This document shows positions 5,530 to 7,299 of a stretch of 7,299 bases of DNA, piece by piece (position 1 is the stretch's first letter; the number at the start of each line of letters is the position of its first letter). The notes beneath the pieces were generated by a model that saw only the letters and a list, made by a program, of their open reading frames with translations, was not told the DNA's origin and did not search any database. Origin of the DNA: an uncultured Clostridia bacterium. GTDB taxonomy: Bacteria > Bacillota > Clostridia > TANB77 > CAG-508. The position numbers and the translations under genes were made by a program. The stretch is taken from positions 1-7,299 of the forward strand of contig CAQPRV010000069.1 in NCBI GenBank assembly GCA_948857205.1, written 5' to 3'.

Positions 5530-5664
5530 ATGAATATGAATTTTTTAATTAATTTATCTTTATTAAGTACATATCAAAAAATTGAAGAATTAATGTTTTT
5601 TATGTTTATTTTTTTAGTTATATTATATATATGTATTATAATTGAATTCTTTAGAAAAAAGTAA
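5530..5664 (+). CDS. 44-residue single-span membrane peptide
   Basis: This short gene reads MNMNFLINLSLLS at the start, then a polar YQKIEE, then one strongly hydrophobic segment (about residues 21-40) and the basic end FFRKK, as in a single membrane helix with the C-terminus inside. It has a GAGG-type ribosome binding site (5515-5518) at 11 bases, its own predicted promoter and a strong terminator right at the stop codon, so it is probably a real gene. It has no AgrD-like Cys/Ser ring motif. It could be a small membrane regulator of the neighbouring kinases, a precursor of a signal, or a type I toxin-like peptide. The sequence does not decide among these. It converges on HK2 with only 18 bases between the stop codons. 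Confidence 0.6.
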   Translation: MNMNFLINLSLLSTYQKIEELMFFMFIFLVILYICIIIEFFRKK

Positions 5665-5684
5665 TAGGTTTCCTATTACTTTTT
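5654..5684. terminator. Bidirectional terminator between the peptide gene and HK2
   Basis: GTAATAGG (5661-5668) and CCTATTAC (5672-5679) form a perfect 8-bp stem with a TTT loop. Five T residues follow on the plus strand (5680-5684). The A-run at 5654-5660 provides a T-run on the minus strand. The stem overlaps the stop codon of the peptide gene, and its plus-strand T-run overlaps the HK2 stop codon, so one element serves both convergent genes. Confidence 0.8.
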
Positions 5685-7101
5685 ATCTATATGACAATAT
5701 TTCAAATTCATGTTTCTTATCAAACTTTATTATTAATACTTTAGTAAAATTATGATTACATGGCTTTCCAATTTCTTTTATTATTAGACTTGCATTATAT
5801 TGTTCTAAAGTTTCAAATGTATTCATAAAACCCATACCTGTTCCATCTTCATCCTTATGTGTTGTAACTGGCTCTCTTCCTAACATTTCTAATGTATGTT
5901 TTTCAAATTCTATTCCAGTATCATATATATATAAACTAAATTCTTCACTTATATTTCCTATTCTTACTAATATATTTCTGTATTCATTATTAGAATGTTG
6001 TATTGCTATTATAGCATTTTTTACATGATCCGCTATTAATATTTCTAGCTTATCTTTAGATATAAAATTATTTACCATTTGATGTATATTTCCATTAACT
6101 TGCAACTCAAGCTCAATTTTGTTTTTTATACATTCTGATTGCATATATTTTAACATGTTGTCTATTTCTTCTACTCCTGTCTTTTGCAATTCAATTTGTA
6201 TTTTATTTCCTAATATTTCTTTTTTTATTTTCTTTAATTCACTTTCTAAACTTATTTCACTACTGAATTCAGCAACCTTTTTTAATTCTTTTATTTTATA
6301 TTCAAGAGCCTTCTGTCTATGTGATACAGAATGTCTCATCTTGTTAAAGTTTAAGATTTCATTCTCTAATTCTTCAATTTCCTTACTTTTTAATTTTAAT
6401 GTCTTCTTAGTTTCATCTAAGTCTTGAATTAGCAATTTTTGTTTATAATATATTTGTAAAGACATTTGAATTGTTATAAACATCATTATTGAAAAAAACA
6501 TTAAAATAATAATCATTCTATCTATAATAATTCCATCATAATTTGATAATATAGTAATTGAAAATAATATAATAATACTTATATTTAAAATAGTAAATAT
6601 AAAATAATTATTTTTTAATTTATTTTTTAAAAATATTATTCCTTTTTTAATTCTTCTATTTTTAAAAAAGAGAATTAGAATCAATATATTAATAACTAAT
6701 ATATTTAATAAAATAATATAATTATTCTCTAAATTAAACAACATACTTGGTATAAAACATATTATAATAGACATATAAAATAAAATATAATTTATTCCTA
6801 AAGATATTGTTAAAAGTGCCAAAGAGAATTCTATATGGCTATTTGTATATTTTGAAAATACTATTGACAATAATAATATTGAACATATAATACTATAAAA
6901 ATGACCAAATCTAAATCTTAAAATCATACAAATTATTGATATTATATTAACAAAAATAACTATTATAATTAATCTGTAATCAAACTTTATCTTTTTGTCA
7001 GATAATTTTAAAGCAATAACTGAAGTACATACATTAATAAATATAAGTTTTATAATTTCAATAAAAATATTAACATTTTCTAAATTAATTATATTATTCA
7101 C
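5683..7101 (-). CDS. Multi-pass membrane sensor kinase with GHKL ATPase domain (HK2), paralogue of HK1
   Basis: This 472-residue protein is collinear with HK1 over its whole length without gaps. By hand count about 309 of 472 positions are identical: roughly half in the first 100 residues and about four fifths in residues 301-400. Six or seven membrane segments (11-210) are followed by a coiled coil (about 220-252), the phospho-acceptor candidate H257 in NKMRHSVSHRQKAL, an N-box with D358 and N362, a G1 box YDTG (393-396) and a G2 box DEDGTGMGF (417-425). The lower identity in the membrane part suggests a different ligand, while the conserved catalytic part suggests the same partner regulator. 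No response regulator gene adjoins it, so it probably acts on the regulator at 4145-4933. The start is GTG at 7101, preceded by GAGG (7112-7115) at 10 bases, the same geometry as HK1. It has its own promoter. Confidence 0.88.
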   Translation of the reverse strand: MNNIINLENVNIFIEIIKLIFINVCTSVIALKLSDKKIKFDYRLIIIVIFVNIISIICMILRFRFGHFYSIICSILLLSIVFSKYTNSHIEFSLALLTISLGINYILFYMSIIICFIPSMLFNLENNYIILLNILVINILILILFFKNRRIKKGIIFLKNKLKNNYFIFTILNISIIILFSITILSNYDGIIIDRMIIILMFFSIMMFITIQMSLQIYYKQKLLIQDLDETKKTLKLKSKEIEELENEILNFNKMRHSVSHRQKALEYKIKELKKVAEFSSEISLESELKKIKKEILGNKIQIELQKTGVEEIDNMLKYMQSECIKNKIELELQVNGNIHQMVNNFISKDKLEILIADHVKNAIIAIQHSNNEYRNILVRIGNISEEFSLYIYDTGIEFEKHTLEMLGREPVTTHKDEDGTGMGFMNTFETLEQYNASLIIKEIGKPCNHNFTKVLIIKFDKKHEFEILSYR

Positions 7102-7121
7102 TTTTCTCTTACCTCATAAAT

Positions 7122-7150
7122 ATTATATATAAAAAAGAAAAGATAATCAA
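7122..7150 (-). promoter_or_regulatory. Predicted sigma-A promoter of HK2
   Basis: On the minus strand TTGATT (7145-7150) is followed after exactly 17 bases by a perfect TATAAT (7122-7127). The predicted transcript would begin close to the GAGG ribosome binding site, leaving a leader of only about 15 bases. Confidence 0.6.
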
Positions 7151-7161
7151 TATTAATTATC
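7142..7161. promoter_or_regulatory. Near-perfect palindrome over the HK2 -35
   Basis: GATAATCAATATTAATTATC is a 20-base palindrome with a single mismatched pair, and it covers the -35 of HK2. Its TCAATATT core also occurs in both arms of the nested palindrome at 5434-5469, so the same regulator might bind both. AT-richness makes chance similarity possible. Confidence 0.4.
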
Positions 7162-7249
7162 AGTAATAACGAATAAAAAATTTTTTCTTAGAGAATAGGT
7201 ACTTTTGAGATTGTTTTTCAGTACATTCTTCGCAATCCAGCATTTTCAA
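7160..7249 (-). CDS. Possible 29-residue Cys-containing peptide upstream of HK2
   Basis: A reading frame with a TTG start at 7249 (AGAAGG about nine bases upstream) or an ATG at 7243 encodes a peptide starting MKMLDCEECTEKQS and ending KKKFFIRYY. It lies on the HK2 strand just before the kinase promoter, where a signal peptide gene might be found. It has no leader or known motif, and the region may instead be the end of a mobile element, so the call is weak. Confidence 0.18.
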   Translation of the reverse strand: MKMLDCEECTEKQSQKYLFSKKKFFIRYY

Positions 7250-7299
7250 CGCTTTTAGCCTTCTCTTTTTTATTCAAAATAGCTCAAAAAGTCCCTATA
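7163..7299. other. Right-end region of unknown nature, possible mobile-element end
   Basis: This stretch is visibly less AT-rich in its middle (about 7229-7262) than the intergenic sequence elsewhere. It ends in GTCCCTATA (7291-7299), the inverse complement of bases 6-14. On the minus strand the last 30 bases can be read as the open frame YRDFLSYFE and stop, which is too short to assign. It could be the edge of an insertion sequence or the tail of a neighbouring gene. Confidence 0.3.

Noticed and set aside
5530..5664. Reading the membrane peptide as an AgrD-type autoinducer precursor
   Set aside because: There is no Cys/Ser thiolactone core, no acidic C-terminal tail, and no AgrB-like protease gene in the window.

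Overview
The window is very AT-rich and has strong AGGAGG-type ribosome binding sites. It encodes a Spo0A-type DNA-binding domain, GHKL sensor kinases and a YHYH surface protein. Together these point to a low-GC, Gram-positive, probably spore-forming Firmicute (Clostridia), and the cargo looks like accessory rather than core genome. No RNA gene, CRISPR array or intact transposase was seen. No gene-free stretch exceeds about 225 bases.

Layout, left to right. At 84-1376 (minus) is an ABC-type ATPase whose C-terminus is cut off next to the window edge. At 1522-2406 (minus) is a secreted YHYH plus Ig-like (BIG2) protein with a low-complexity repeat linker. At 2430-2485 a single short stretch combines a terminator hairpin, a promoter and two inverted sequences that match the Spo0A box TGTCGAA. 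At 2494-3921 (minus) is a multi-pass GHKL-type sensor kinase (HK1). At 4145-4933 (minus) is a response regulator with a receiver domain and a Spo0A-type output domain. A divergent promoter region at 4934-5054 carries repeated TCTCA elements. At 5055-5411 (plus) is a small XRE-type HTH regulator. It is followed by a nested palindrome at 5434-5469 and a 44-residue membrane peptide gene at 5530-5664 (plus). At 5683-7101 (minus) is a second kinase (HK2), a full-length paralogue of HK1 that aligns without gaps at about 65% identity by hand count. The right end (7163-7299) has no convincing gene. It ends in nine bases that are the inverse complement of bases 6-14.

Working model (inference). The core at 2430-7150 looks like a self-contained signalling locus with two paralogous membrane kinases, one Spo0A-like response regulator, a divergent HTH regulator and a tiny membrane peptide. 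Either kinase could phosphorylate the regulator. The regulator and the HTH protein share a promoter region rich in repeats, and the HTH protein may control the membrane peptide through the palindrome overlapping its promoter. The YHYH surface protein has its -35 inside a Spo0A box and could be an output, or could be under control of the host Spo0A. GHKL kinases of the AgrC type usually pair with LytTR regulators, and no agrB/agrD-like pair is visible, so the Spo0A-type partner is the unusual part. The truncated ATPase at the left is probably an unrelated remnant, possibly of a defence system.
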